From the NCBI RefSeq assembly GCF_001665605.1, contig NZ_LZSV01000004.1, positions 144,109 to 208,108 on the forward strand: DNA of 64,000 bases. The letters run 5' to 3'. Position numbers and translations under genes: made by a program. The stretch is from Mycobacterium sp. 852014-50255_SCH5639931 (GTDB taxonomy: Bacteria > Actinomycetota > Actinomycetes > Mycobacteriales > Mycobacteriaceae). Shown here piece after piece: positions 41,301-50,835 of the stretch. The notes under the pieces are model-generated. The model was given only the letters and a program-made list of their open reading frames with translations. It was not told where the DNA came from and made no database searches. Position 1 is the first letter of the stretch, and each line of letters starts with the position of its first letter.

Positions 41301-42145
41301 CCGGCGCGGCAAGGGAACCGTCGTGGTTCGTCACCTTCGGTCCGCGGGTGACCGATTACACCCGCAAGCTGGGCGAGCAGACCGAGTTCTATGGGAAGTC
41401 TTTGGCGTCGACCGTCGACGCGGTGCGCCGCTACCCCAACGAACTTCTGCGGCTCATCGCCGAGATGGGTATGGGCACAGGGGCTTTGGCGGTGATCGGG
41501 GGGACCGTGGGCATCATCGGCTTCCTTACCCTGACCACCGGCGCGCTGGTCGCGGTGCAGGGCTACGACACGCTGTCCAACGTCGGAGTCGAGGCGTTGA
41601 CCGGTTTTCTGTCGGCTTTCTTGAATGTTCGGATGATCGCGCCGTGCACGGCAGGCTTGGCACTGGCAGCCACGATCGGTGCGGGCGCGACGGCGCAACT
41701 GGGGGCGATGCGGATCAACGAGGAGATCGACGCTCTGGAAGTGATGGGTATCCGCGCCATCACGTATCTGTCGTCGACACGGATCATCGCCGGCATTCTG
41801 GTGGTCATCCCGCTCTACGCCGTCGCCGTGCTGATGTCGTTCATCGCCGCCAAGTTCCTGACGATTTACAGCTACGGCCAGTCCCGCGGCGTATACGAGC
41901 ACTACTTCTCCACGTTTCTGCGCCCCACCGACTTGTTCTGGTCGTTCCTGGCGGCCCTGACCATGGCGACGGGTGTGATGGTCGTGCACACCTACTACGG
42001 TTTCACCGCGACTGGTGGTCCCGCCGGGGTGGGCGAGGCTGTCGGTCGTTCAGTGCGGTCATCGATGATCGTCACAGCGTTTGTCTGCCTGGCGATTTCG
42101 TTGTCCGTCTACGGGCAGTCCGGCAACTTCAACCTGTCGGGATGA
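41297..42145 (+). CDS. Mce-associated permease YrbE, B subunit
   Basis: Second permease subunit of the Mce transporter, 282 residues. It shows the same fold and coupling loop (GAMRINEEIDALEVMGIRAITYLSSTR) and several membrane helices. It partners YrbEA as a heterodimer. ATG 41297 overlaps the previous stop by 4 bp; the 3' end lies 4 bp before mceA. The cytoplasmic N-terminus (about 45 residues) is longer than in the A subunit. Confidence 0.93.
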   Translation: MTGAAREPSWFVTFGPRVTDYTRKLGEQTEFYGKSLASTVDAVRRYPNELLRLIAEMGMGTGALAVIGGTVGIIGFLTLTTGALVAVQGYDTLSNVGVEALTGFLSAFLNVRMIAPCTAGLALAATIGAGATAQLGAMRINEEIDALEVMGIRAITYLSSTRIIAGILVVIPLYAVAVLMSFIAAKFLTIYSYGQSRGVYEHYFSTFLRPTDLFWSFLAALTMATGVMVVHTYYGFTATGGPAGVGEAVGRSVRSSMIVTAFVCLAISLSVYGQSGNFNLSG

Positions 42146-42149
42146 CTGC

Positions 42150-43418
42150 ATGAGCAATCACACCGGGAGCGGACCGCGGCAAAGGAATCGGGTCCGCCAC
42201 AGCAGAATCGACCCCGTCTGGTGGGCTCCGACTCTGTTCATCCTGGTCGCGGGAATAGTCGCCTTGACCGCCGGGGCGTTCTCGGGCAAGTTCCAGGAAA
42301 CGGTCCCGCTGACGCTGGTGTCGGATCGGGCCGGCCTCGTGATGGAGCAGGGCGCCAAGGTCAAGCTGCGCGGCGTGCAGGTCGGCCAGGTCGGTTCGGT
42401 CGGCACCGACGTGAAAGCGGCTCAGCTGCAACTCAAGATGCAGCCCGGCCCGTTCAAGTTCTTGCCGAGCAACCTCGAGGCCGAGATCAAGTCGACGACG
42501 GCGTTCGGGTCGAAGTACGTCGACCTGATCGTGCCCGAACACCCCAGCGAGACCCCGCTCAAGCCCGGGGCGGTGCTGCATTCGCGGAATGTCACGGTCG
42601 AGGTCAACACCGTTTTCGAGAACCTTCAATCGGTGGTCCATGCGATCGACCCGGCGAAGCTCAACGCGATCTTGTCAGCCTTCTCGGAAGCGTTGCGCGG
42701 CAAGGGGGAACGGATCGGCGAGGCCATCACCGGTGCGAACAACGTGCTGCTGACCGTCAACCCCCGCATGGACACCATCGACAGGGACTGGAGGCTGTTC
42801 GGCAAGACCACGGCGATCTATTCCGATGCCGCGCAGAACATCCTGTCGATCCTGGACTCGGCGACGACGACCAGCGCCACCCTCACCGAAAACCAACGCT
42901 CGCTCGACACGCTGTTGCTGTCGACGGTCGGCCTGAGCCAGGCCGGCATCAACGTCATCGGCAGGAACGAATCCAACATCGTGCGATCCATCAACCTGCT
43001 CGATCCGACCACGGCGCTGCTGAACAAATATTCGCCGACGTTCACCTGCTTGTTCCAGGGGGCACAGTGGTACGTGGACCACGGAGGCCGGGATGCATTG
43101 GGCGGCAACGGTTATTCTGTGATCTTGGACGCCGGGCTGCTGTTCGGTGACGACCCCTACCGCTACCCGAAACACCTTCCGAAGACGAACGCCACCGGCG
43201 GCCCGGGGGGCAGGGCCAGCTGTGGGTCGCTGCCCGACCCGAGTGCCAACTTCCCGGTGCGGGCACTCGTCACCGACACCGGATGGGGTGCCGCCCCGAA
43301 CGAGATACGTACCAACATGGCCGTCGGCAATCCGTGGTGGGCGAACTGGTTCCCGACCACGAAGAACCCGCCGGAAGCGCCACGCTACTTCTACCGTGGG
43401 GGACAACCGCCGCCGTGA
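42150..43418 (+). CDS. Mce family protein, A position
   Basis: Substrate-binding/channel protein of the Mce lipid-uptake complex. One N-terminal membrane helix (WWAPTLFILVAGIVALTAG, residues about 24-42) is followed by the MCE (MlaD) domain (VPLTLVSDRAGLVMEQGAKVKLRGVQVGQV; TAFGSKYVDLIVP) and the long helical Mce C-terminal domain. It is 422 residues. The C-terminal extracytoplasmic end has a Cys-containing tail (GRASCGSLPDPSANFPVRAL). ATG 42150 is used; GTG/ATG upstream lie inside yrbEB. Confidence 0.93.
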   Translation: MSNHTGSGPRQRNRVRHSRIDPVWWAPTLFILVAGIVALTAGAFSGKFQETVPLTLVSDRAGLVMEQGAKVKLRGVQVGQVGSVGTDVKAAQLQLKMQPGPFKFLPSNLEAEIKSTTAFGSKYVDLIVPEHPSETPLKPGAVLHSRNVTVEVNTVFENLQSVVHAIDPAKLNAILSAFSEALRGKGERIGEAITGANNVLLTVNPRMDTIDRDWRLFGKTTAIYSDAAQNILSILDSATTTSATLTENQRSLDTLLLSTVGLSQAGINVIGRNESNIVRSINLLDPTTALLNKYSPTFTCLFQGAQWYVDHGGRDALGGNGYSVILDAGLLFGDDPYRYPKHLPKTNATGGPGGRASCGSLPDPSANFPVRALVTDTGWGAAPNEIRTNMAVGNPWWANWFPTTKNPPEAPRYFYRGGQPPP

Positions 43419-44446
43419 AAAGACGAAAGATGTCCGCCATCATCGTGCGTATCGCGGCTTTCACGGCGGTGTGTGCGGTGTTCACGTTCACGCTGATCGC
43501 CGTGTTCGGCCAGTTTCGGTTCGAGGACCGTACCGGCTACCAGGCGGTGTTCACGAACATCTCCGGCCTGAAGTCCGGCAACTTCGTCCGCATCGCGGGG
43601 GTGGAGGTCGGCAAGGTCGGGGACCTGCATCTGCAGCGCGACGGCACCGTTGCCATCGGCTTCTCCGTGGACAAAGGTGTGCGCCTCACCGAGGGCACCA
43701 AAGCGGTTGTGCGCTACGAGAATCTGATCGGCGACCGCTACCTCGCGCTCGAGGAGGGGCCGGGCTCCCCACGCCGGCTGCCGGCGGGCGCGACGATTCC
43801 GTTGGCCCGGACGTCGCCCGCGTTGGACATCGACGCGCTGATCGGTGGGTTCCGGCCGTTGTTCCGGGCGCTGGACCCCGATCAGGTCAACGCCCTGTCC
43901 GGTCAGCTGCTCCGAATCTTTCAGGGGCAGGGCGGCACCCTCGCCTCGGTGCTGGCCCAGACCTCGATGCTGACCTCGACGTTGGCCGGGCGCAGCGAGC
44001 TGATCAGCCAGCTGATCACGAACCTGAACACCGTGCTGCACACCTTCGCCACGCGCGACCGGGGGTTCTCCGACGGTTTGGACAAGCTGTCCCAATTCGT
44101 CAACGGGTTGGCGCAGCGCAAGGACGACATCTCCACCGGGCTCGCCTACATCAATGCGGCGGCCGGGTCGGTCACCGACCTCCTTGTCCAGACGCGCCAG
44201 CCGATCAAGAACGTCGTGCATGAGACGGATCGTATGTCCGCGCAGGTGCTTTCCGACCGTGACTATTTCGACAACCTGCTCAAGCAGCTTCCCGATATCT
44301 ATCAGGTTCTGGCCCGCCAAGGCCTCAACGGCGACTACTTCGGTTTCTACTTCTGCGAAGTGCTGCTGAAGGTCAACGGCAAAGGGGGGAACCCGATCTT
44401 CGTCAAACTGGTCGGCCAGCCAAGTGGGCGGTGCACGCCGCAATGA
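43415..44446 (+). CDS. Mce family protein, B position
   Basis: Second of six Mce proteins, 343 residues. N-terminal helix (IVRIAAFTAVCAVFTFTLIAVFG), MCE domain (GYQAVFTNISGLKSGNFVRIAGVEVGKV; NLIGDRYLALEEG) and a helical tail. GTG 43415 overlaps the mceA stop (GTGA) and gives a basic start VKRRK. The C-terminus keeps a Cys (SGRCTPQ) like many MceB proteins. It is thought to form part of the hexameric channel across the periplasm. Confidence 0.92.
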   Translation: MKRRKMSAIIVRIAAFTAVCAVFTFTLIAVFGQFRFEDRTGYQAVFTNISGLKSGNFVRIAGVEVGKVGDLHLQRDGTVAIGFSVDKGVRLTEGTKAVVRYENLIGDRYLALEEGPGSPRRLPAGATIPLARTSPALDIDALIGGFRPLFRALDPDQVNALSGQLLRIFQGQGGTLASVLAQTSMLTSTLAGRSELISQLITNLNTVLHTFATRDRGFSDGLDKLSQFVNGLAQRKDDISTGLAYINAAAGSVTDLLVQTRQPIKNVVHETDRMSAQVLSDRDYFDNLLKQLPDIYQVLARQGLNGDYFGFYFCEVLLKVNGKGGNPIFVKLVGQPSGRCTPQ

Positions 44447-45612
44447 ACCAGTCCAAAACCAAAGCCGGCGGCCGGCGAAGCCCTTGGAAGATCGGCGCGA
44501 TGGGGGTCTTCATATTGGCCTGTGTGACCATCGCCGCCTTCAACTACGACAAGCTGCCCTTCGTCAAGAACACCAATGACTACGCGGCGTACTTCTCGGA
44601 GGCCGGCGGCATCCGACTGGGTAACACGGTGCGAGTTTCCGGCATGGGTGTCGGGAGGGTCACCGATATCAAATTGGAGGGCACCAAGGTTCGAGTCAGC
44701 TTCACCGTCCGCAAGTTCATCACGCTGGGGGACCGCACCGAAGCCGCGATCAAGACCGAAACCATCCTGGGCGCCAAGATGCTCGAGCTCACGTCCCGTG
44801 GAGAGGGGAAGCTCTCGGGCACCATTCCGCTGCAACGGACCCACTCGCCGTACGACCTTCCCGATGCGCTCGGGGACCTGACAACCCAGATCAGCGGGCT
44901 GGACACTGCGCAGTTGTCGTCTGCTTTAACGACTTTGGCCGACACCTTCAGGCAGACACCGTCGGAGGTCAGGCCCGCTTTGGAAGGCGTGGCCCGGTTC
45001 TCCGAGACATTGAACAACCGAGACACGCAGCTGCGCAGCCTGCTGGGCAGCGCGAACAAAGTCTCGACGGTGCTGGGGCGGCGCAGTCAGCAGATCGCCG
45101 CCCTGGTGGCGGACTCGAACGCGTTGCTGGCGGCACTGCTGGACGAACGCGATTCCATCGATGCGCTGATGAACAACCTCACCGCGGTGTCGCATCAGGT
45201 TTCGGGGCTGGTCGATGACAACAGGACTCAGCTCAAGCCCGCCCTCGACAAGCTCAACGGCGTGCTCGAGGTCCTCGACAACCGCAAGCAGGACATCCAG
45301 GCGAGCCTGCCCAAGTTCAAACGCTACGCGATGTCATTCGGCGAATGCCTGGGCTCCGGGCCGTTTTTCAAGGCCTACGTGGCCAACCTGATCCCGGGCC
45401 AGCTCAGTGGGCCGACGATCGACGCGCGCATGTACAACCGGTTCTTGGATCCCGAGCAGAAGCTGCCTTCGGAGTCGGTGGACCCGCCCACCGGAACGCC
45501 GCCCGTGCCCCCGGAGCGAGCGCCGCAACCGATCTGGTCCCAGCCCCCCTCGCCGGGTCCGGCGCCGGGCCCTCCGCCTGAGCCCGCGAACGCCGACACA
45601 GGGGGACAGTGA
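44443..45612 (+). CDS. Mce family protein, C position
   Basis: Third Mce protein, 389 residues, with an N-terminal helix (KIGAMGVFILACVTIAAFN), an MCE domain (YFSEAGGIRLGNTVRVSGMGVGRVTDIKL; TILGAKMLEL), a helical domain and a Pro-rich C-terminal tail of ~70 residues (PPTGTPPVPPERAP onward). ATG 44443 overlaps the mceB stop by ATGA. The Pro-rich tails of C, D and F proteins are common in mycobacterial Mce complexes. Confidence 0.92.
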   Translation: MNQSKTKAGGRRSPWKIGAMGVFILACVTIAAFNYDKLPFVKNTNDYAAYFSEAGGIRLGNTVRVSGMGVGRVTDIKLEGTKVRVSFTVRKFITLGDRTEAAIKTETILGAKMLELTSRGEGKLSGTIPLQRTHSPYDLPDALGDLTTQISGLDTAQLSSALTTLADTFRQTPSEVRPALEGVARFSETLNNRDTQLRSLLGSANKVSTVLGRRSQQIAALVADSNALLAALLDERDSIDALMNNLTAVSHQVSGLVDDNRTQLKPALDKLNGVLEVLDNRKQDIQASLPKFKRYAMSFGECLGSGPFFKAYVANLIPGQLSGPTIDARMYNRFLDPEQKLPSESVDPPTGTPPVPPERAPQPIWSQPPSPGPAPGPPPEPANADTGGQ

Positions 45613-46934
45613 TGAGCAGGCGCACACTGCAACGACTGACCGCCATCAGCCTGGTGGGCACACTTGCCGTGGCTTCGTTCCTGGTCGGCTCGAAGCTGTG
45701 GAAAGAGGTCGAAAGGAACACCTACACCGCGTATTTCACCGAAGCCAACGGCCTGTTCGTCGGCGACGATGTGCGAATCCTCGGCGTCTCGGTCGGGGTG
45801 ATCGACAAGATCGAGCCGCAACCCGCCAGCTCCAGGGTCACGTTTTCCGTCGACAAGCAGTACGCCATCCCCGCCGACGCCCGCGCCGCGATCTTGTCCC
45901 CGTCGCTGGTGACGCCGAGGGCCGTTCAGCTCGTTCCCGCATACTCGGGCGGTCCCAAACTGAGCCCCGGCGCGTCGATCCCGCTCGGTCGCACCGCGGT
46001 CCCCGTCGAATGGGATGACTTTCGCAAGCAACTGGAAAAACTGACTGAAGCGTTACAGCCCACCTCCCCGGACGGGGTGAACTCGGTCGGTGAGTTCATC
46101 AACTCGACCGCCGACAACGTGCGCGGTCAGGGTGACACCGCCCGTGACACCGTGATCAAGCTGTCCGCGGCGATCTCAGCGCTCGGCGATCACGCCGACG
46201 ACATCTTCAGCACGGTGCGCAACCTGCAGCTGCTGGTGTCGGCGCTGTCGTCCAGCAGTGACCTGCTCGCCTCGTTCAACCAAAACCTGGCTGCCGTCAC
46301 GACGCTGCTCACGAACACTCCCAACGAAGTCGCCAATGCGGTCAAGGGCCTCGACGGTGCGCTGACCGATCTGCGCGACTTTCTGGCCGAAAACCGGGAG
46401 GCGATGGGGGTTACGTTCGATCGGCTGGCTTCCGTCACCACCGCGTTGAGCGACAGCCGCATGGACATCAAGCAGATCCTGCACGTCGCCCCGACGGTGT
46501 TCCAGAACTTCTTGAACATTTACCAGCCGGCGCAAAGCGCGATGACCGGCATCATCGCGCTGAACAACTTCGCCGACATTCCGCAGTGGATTTGCAGTTC
46601 GATCGAGTCGGCGGCGCGGGCCCGCCTGGACCGGGTGTCGAAACTGTGCTTGCAGTACATCAATCCGATCATCAAAAACCGGTTTTACAACTACATTCCG
46701 GCGGGGCTCAACCCATTCGTCGGCACCCAGGCCCGCCCCGGTGAGATCACCTACAGCGAGGATTGGCTGCGGCCCGGATATACGCCACCGGCACCACCGC
46801 CCGACGCACCCCAACCCCCGGCATCCGCCGAACCGCCGCCCGGTGAGGCGCCGCCGCCACCGCCGGCACCGAATGGCACGGTCAACTCGACGCAGGTGTT
46901 GCGGGACCTTATGCTTCCGGCGGGTGCCTCATGA
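45609..46934 (+). CDS. Mce family protein, D position
   Basis: Fourth Mce protein, 441 residues from GTG 45609 (GTGATG; the ATG at 45612 is equally plausible). It has an N-terminal helix (LTAISLVGTLAVASFLVGS), MCE domain (YFTEANGLFVGDDVRILGVSVGVIDKIEP; SLVTPRAVQL) and a helical region, then a Pro-rich tail (PPAPPPDAPQPPASAEPPPG). It overlaps mceC by 4 bp and mceE by 4 bp. Confidence 0.92.
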   Translation: MMSRRTLQRLTAISLVGTLAVASFLVGSKLWKEVERNTYTAYFTEANGLFVGDDVRILGVSVGVIDKIEPQPASSRVTFSVDKQYAIPADARAAILSPSLVTPRAVQLVPAYSGGPKLSPGASIPLGRTAVPVEWDDFRKQLEKLTEALQPTSPDGVNSVGEFINSTADNVRGQGDTARDTVIKLSAAISALGDHADDIFSTVRNLQLLVSALSSSSDLLASFNQNLAAVTTLLTNTPNEVANAVKGLDGALTDLRDFLAENREAMGVTFDRLASVTTALSDSRMDIKQILHVAPTVFQNFLNIYQPAQSAMTGIIALNNFADIPQWICSSIESAARARLDRVSKLCLQYINPIIKNRFYNYIPAGLNPFVGTQARPGEITYSEDWLRPGYTPPAPPPDAPQPPASAEPPPGEAPPPPPAPNGTVNSTQVLRDLMLPAGAS

Positions 46935-48052
46935 GGCGCGCAATGGCGGCAGCGCTCGGCCTTGCCTGCGCCGCGGCGCTTTCCGCTTGTGGATGGAAAG
47001 GCCTGAACTCCTTCACGTTGCCCGGTACCTCCGGGAACGGGCCAGGCTCCTACACCATTCAGGCCCAGATGCCCGACGTCGTCACGATCCAGGAGAACAC
47101 CCGGGTTCGGGTCGACGACGTGAACGTCGGCAACGTCACCAAGATCCAGCTGCAGGACTGGCACGCGCTGGTCACCATGCGCATCAACGGGGGTGTGCAC
47201 CTGCCGGCCAATGCGACCGCCAAGTTGGGCCAGACCAGCCTGCTCGGCTCGATGCACATCGAACTCGCAGCGCCTAAGGATGAGCCGCCTGTCGGGCAAT
47301 TGAAAAACGGTTCGCTCATCCCGTTGTCGCACGCCAGTATGTATCCGACCACCGAGCAGACCCTGGCATCGGTGTCAATCCTGCTCAACGGCGGCGGAAT
47401 CGGGCAGCTGCAAGAGATCACGCAGGCGATCGCCAAGGCATTCGCCGGGCGCGAAAACGACATGCGCAGCCTGCTGCACCAGCTGGACGAGTTTATCGCC
47501 CGGACAAACGACCAGACCGACGACATCATCGCCGCGGCCGAAAATCTCAACTCGCTGGTCGGCCAGTTTGCCGATAAGGACCCGGTAGTCGACAAGGCGT
47601 TGACGACCGTGCCCAAAGCGCTGAAGGTGCTGGCCGACGAGCGCACCAAGATCGCCGACGCGATCGACCAGCTCGGCAAGTTCAGCGCCATCGCGGCCGA
47701 CACCGTCCGCCAGAGCAAGGAATCTCTGGTCAACAACCTGCGCAATATCGCGCCGGTGCTGCGATCGCTCGCCGACGCGGGGCCGTCGCTGACCAAGGGG
47801 CTGGACGGCCTGGTGGCCTACCCGTGGCCGGCGTCCACCGCGCGGAACTGGTTCCGCGGTGACTACGCCAACCTCACCCTGATCGTCGACCTGACGTTGA
47901 GCCGCCTCGACACCGGGTTCTTCACCGGCTCACGATGGGAAGGCAACCTCACCCAGCTCGAATTGCAGTGGGGACGCACCATCGGCATGCAGCCCAGCCC
48001 GGCCACCGCGGGCAACCCGCTGACCTACCCATATCACTTCGGGGGCTACTGA
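46931..48052 (+). CDS. Mce family lipoprotein, E position (LprN/LprK-like)
   Basis: Fifth Mce protein, 373 residues. Unlike the others, it begins with a lipoprotein signal: MRRAMAAALGLACAAALSACG, lipobox LSAC with the acylated Cys at residue 20. The MCE domain follows (YTIQAQMPDVVTIQENTRVRVDDVNVGNV; TSLLGSMHIEL). The E position is the usual place for the lipoprotein member (LprK, LprL, LprM, LprN) in mce operons. ATG overlaps mceD. Confidence 0.92.
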   Translation: MRRAMAAALGLACAAALSACGWKGLNSFTLPGTSGNGPGSYTIQAQMPDVVTIQENTRVRVDDVNVGNVTKIQLQDWHALVTMRINGGVHLPANATAKLGQTSLLGSMHIELAAPKDEPPVGQLKNGSLIPLSHASMYPTTEQTLASVSILLNGGGIGQLQEITQAIAKAFAGRENDMRSLLHQLDEFIARTNDQTDDIIAAAENLNSLVGQFADKDPVVDKALTTVPKALKVLADERTKIADAIDQLGKFSAIAADTVRQSKESLVNNLRNIAPVLRSLADAGPSLTKGLDGLVAYPWPASTARNWFRGDYANLTLIVDLTLSRLDTGFFTGSRWEGNLTQLELQWGRTIGMQPSPATAGNPLTYPYHFGGY

Positions 48053-49530
48053 TGCTGCGCCTGAACCGCCGAACGTGGATACAGCTGTCGATCCTGGCGC
48101 TGGTCACCTTCGTGTCCTGTGGCGCAATGGCATTCAACTACATGAGGCTGCCCGAAACGCTGTTCGGGATCGGGGAGTACGTCGTCACCGTCGACCTGCC
48201 CCAGTCGGGCGGGCTCTACCAGACCTCCGTCGTCACCTACCGCGGAACCGATGTCGGTCAGGTCAAGTCGGTTGATGTGACCGCCACCGGGGTCCGCGCG
48301 GTGCTCGCCATCAGATCCGGCGTCAAGGTGCCCGCCGACGTCCAGGCATCAGTACACAGCCGCTCGGCGATCGGCGAGCAGTACATCGAGCTCACCCCCC
48401 AGCCGGGCAAGGACGGCGACCATGACCGGATGCTACGAGCCGGGGATTTCATCCCCGCAGGCCGAGTCGATTTGCCCGTCGACATTGGACACCTGCTCGA
48501 CGTGACCAACCGTGCGCTGCAGGCGATTCCGCGCGACAACTTTCGGACTGTGGTCGACGAGACGGACCGGGCGGTCGGCGGTCTCGGGCCGGAACTGTCT
48601 CGGATCGTCGACGGCTCCGCGGCCTTGGCCATCGCGGGAGGTCGCACGGCCGGCCCGCTCGCCGCGTTGATCGACCAGACGCCTCCCGTGCTGGACTCCC
48701 AGGTGGAAACGTCGGACTCGATTGCCAGGTGGGCGAATCGAACCAACGCCATCACCGCCCAGTTCAAGGCACAGGACGCCGCGCTGCGGGACTTGTTGAC
48801 GCAGGGCACTTCCGGGGCGGGGGAAAGTCGCGCGCTGCTCGACCGGGTGACGCCCGCGCTGCCCGTGCTCTTCGCGAACCTGGTCAGCCTGGGCGACATC
48901 GCCGTCGTCTACCGCCATGACATCGAGCAGCTCCTGGTGCTGTTCCCTCAGGGCATCGCGGCCATGGCCGCAATCGTCGTGCCCAGCTCGAACACCAAGC
49001 AGGAGTACCGGGGCGCCCAGCTGGACTTCAACCTCAACATCAACTTGCCACCGCCGTGCACGACCGGGTATCTGCCGCCGACTCAGCGCCGTTCGCCGGC
49101 CAACGTAGACGCACCGGATCGCCCCGCCGCGGATCTGTTCTGCCGCGTTCCGCAGGATTCGGAGTTCAATGTCCGCGGGGTGCGGAACATCCCCTGCGAG
49201 AGCAAGCCGGACAAGCGCGCGCCCACCGTCGAGTTGTGCGAAAGCGACGAAGAATACGTGCCGCTCAACGACGGCTACAACTGGAAGGGCGACCCCAACG
49301 CCACCTACAGCGGGCAGGGCGTTCCGATGTATCCGCCGGGACAGGATCCGCGGCTGCCACCGCCGCGAGGCATCGCGCCCGCCGCGCCGTCGCCGTCGCC
49401 GTTCGCTGTTGCGACATATGACCCGGCCAACGGTGACTACCTCGGCCCGGACGGGCGCCGGTACACCGAGTTCGACCTGGCGCACCCGCGTGCGAAGGAC
49501 TGGCAGTCACTCCTCGTGCCGCCGGCGTAA
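48052..49530 (+). CDS. Mce family protein, F position
   Basis: Sixth Mce protein, 492 residues. N-terminal helix (QLSILALVTFVSCGAMAFN), MCE domain (VTVDLPQSGGLYQTSVVTYRGTDVGQV; SAIGEQYIELTP), helical segment and a long extracytoplasmic C-terminal tail with cysteines (CTTGYLPP, LFCRVPQDS, NIPCESK, VELCESD) and a Pro-rich end. Its ATG shares one base with the mceE stop (TGATG). Two Mce-associated genes follow. Confidence 0.92.
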   Translation: MLRLNRRTWIQLSILALVTFVSCGAMAFNYMRLPETLFGIGEYVVTVDLPQSGGLYQTSVVTYRGTDVGQVKSVDVTATGVRAVLAIRSGVKVPADVQASVHSRSAIGEQYIELTPQPGKDGDHDRMLRAGDFIPAGRVDLPVDIGHLLDVTNRALQAIPRDNFRTVVDETDRAVGGLGPELSRIVDGSAALAIAGGRTAGPLAALIDQTPPVLDSQVETSDSIARWANRTNAITAQFKAQDAALRDLLTQGTSGAGESRALLDRVTPALPVLFANLVSLGDIAVVYRHDIEQLLVLFPQGIAAMAAIVVPSSNTKQEYRGAQLDFNLNINLPPPCTTGYLPPTQRRSPANVDAPDRPAADLFCRVPQDSEFNVRGVRNIPCESKPDKRAPTVELCESDEEYVPLNDGYNWKGDPNATYSGQGVPMYPPGQDPRLPPPRGIAPAAPSPSPFAVATYDPANGDYLGPDGRRYTEFDLAHPRAKDWQSLLVPPA

Positions 49531-49547
49531 GAGTTCAAAGGAGCAAG

Positions 49548-50207
49548 ATGACCGAAGAAACCAGACAGCCCCAAACCGCCGATGCCGCTGAAGACCTCGG
49601 CGAGGCCACGGTGAGCGACGCCCACGACATCGACGATGCCGAAAATGCGACGGGGACCGACGAAACCACCGAGGGTGCAACGGGTTTGAAGACCCGGCTT
49701 GCCCGCCTGCGGCGCCGGGCCGGCCCGCGACATTCGCCCGGGCGGGCGTTGGTGGCCGGCGGCGTCGTCGTGGCGGCGCTGACGGGACTATCCGGTTGGC
49801 TGGGCTATCAGGCCTACCAAAAGCATGAGGCCCAAGCCCAACGCGATCTCTTCGTGCAGGTGGCGCGCCAGGGCGCGGTGAACCTCACCACGATCAACTA
49901 CACGGAGGTCGACGCAGACGTGCAACGCATCCTCGATCTGGCCACCGGGGCGTTCCGTGACGACTTCGAGCAACGGTCCAAGCCATTCATCGAAGTGGTC
50001 AAGGCGGCACAGTCGAAATCGGAAGGCGCGGTCACCGATGCGGGCCTGGAATCACAGCGGGGCGACTCGGCGCAGGTGCTGGTGGCGGTCGCGGTGAAGT
50101 CGCGGACCGCGGGCGGCGAGGAGGCGCCCCGGGAATGGCGCATGCGCATCGAGGTCCGTTCCGTCGGTAACGACGCCAAGGTGTCGAATGTGGTGTTCGT
50201 GCCATGA
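49548..50207 (+). CDS. Mce-associated membrane protein 1
   Basis: Mas-type protein of 219 residues. An acidic N-terminal ~45 residues (cytoplasmic) and a basic stretch (RLARLRRRAGPRH) precede one membrane helix (VAGGVVVAALTGLSGWLGYQ). The extracytoplasmic domain has the VDADVQRILDLATGAFRDDFEQR pattern of Mce-associated proteins, similar in fold type to NTF2-like domains. It has GGAGCAAG 5' of ATG 49548 and overlaps the next gene by ATGA. These proteins stabilise or regulate Mce complexes. Confidence 0.88.
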   Translation: MTEETRQPQTADAAEDLGEATVSDAHDIDDAENATGTDETTEGATGLKTRLARLRRRAGPRHSPGRALVAGGVVVAALTGLSGWLGYQAYQKHEAQAQRDLFVQVARQGAVNLTTINYTEVDADVQRILDLATGAFRDDFEQRSKPFIEVVKAAQSKSEGAVTDAGLESQRGDSAQVLVAVAVKSRTAGGEEAPREWRMRIEVRSVGNDAKVSNVVFVP

Positions 50208-50824
50208 CGACTCTCGATGAAACGACCACGCACGACGAGGAGTTCGTCGAAACCGACGACGAGGCAACGCCAGAAGATGCCGCCGACATCGCCGAGAATT
50301 CCGACGACGACCGCGACACCACCACGCGGGAACGGCGGCCGATCCCGTGGTCGCGCGTCGTCGCCTATGCGGTGCTGCCCGGACTGGCGATGCTGCTGGC
50401 GTTGGCGGCGGGGTATTTCAAGTGGGTGGCGGCCTCGGCCGACGATGTGGCGCGCGCCCGTACCGAATCGGTGCGAGCCGCCAGCGAAGACGCGGTTGCC
50501 CTGTTGTCGTATAAGGCGGATTCGGTGGACAAGGACCTGGCCGCCGCACGCGAACGGCTGACCGGAGATTTCAAGGACGCGTACACGGAACTCACCCGCC
50601 AGGTGGTCATCCCGGGGGCGAAGGACAAGCACATCACCGCGGTCGCCAAAGTTGCCGCGGCGGCGCCGGTCTCGGCATCCGCTGGCCACGCCGTGGTGTT
50701 GTTGTTCGTCAACCAGACCGTGACGGTCGGGGACGGCGCTCCCACGGACACCCAACCGGTCATTCGGGTGGCGTTGGACGACGTCAACGGTCGGTGGCTG
50801 GTCTCGCACTTCGACCCGGTGTGA
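50204..50824 (+). CDS. Mce-associated membrane protein 2
   Basis: Second Mas-type protein, 206 residues, built like its neighbour: acidic cytoplasmic N-terminus, helix (VVAYAVLPGLAMLLALAAGYF), then an extracytoplasmic domain (ARERLTGDFKDAYTELTRQVV; VVLLFVNQTVTVGDG). ATG 50204 overlaps the previous stop. The CAP-like gene follows 11 bp later. Confidence 0.88.
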   Translation: MTTLDETTTHDEEFVETDDEATPEDAADIAENSDDDRDTTTRERRPIPWSRVVAYAVLPGLAMLLALAAGYFKWVAASADDVARARTESVRAASEDAVALLSYKADSVDKDLAAARERLTGDFKDAYTELTRQVVIPGAKDKHITAVAKVAAAAPVSASAGHAVVLLFVNQTVTVGDGAPTDTQPVIRVALDDVNGRWLVSHFDPV

Positions 50825-50835
50825 GGGGAGTCGCC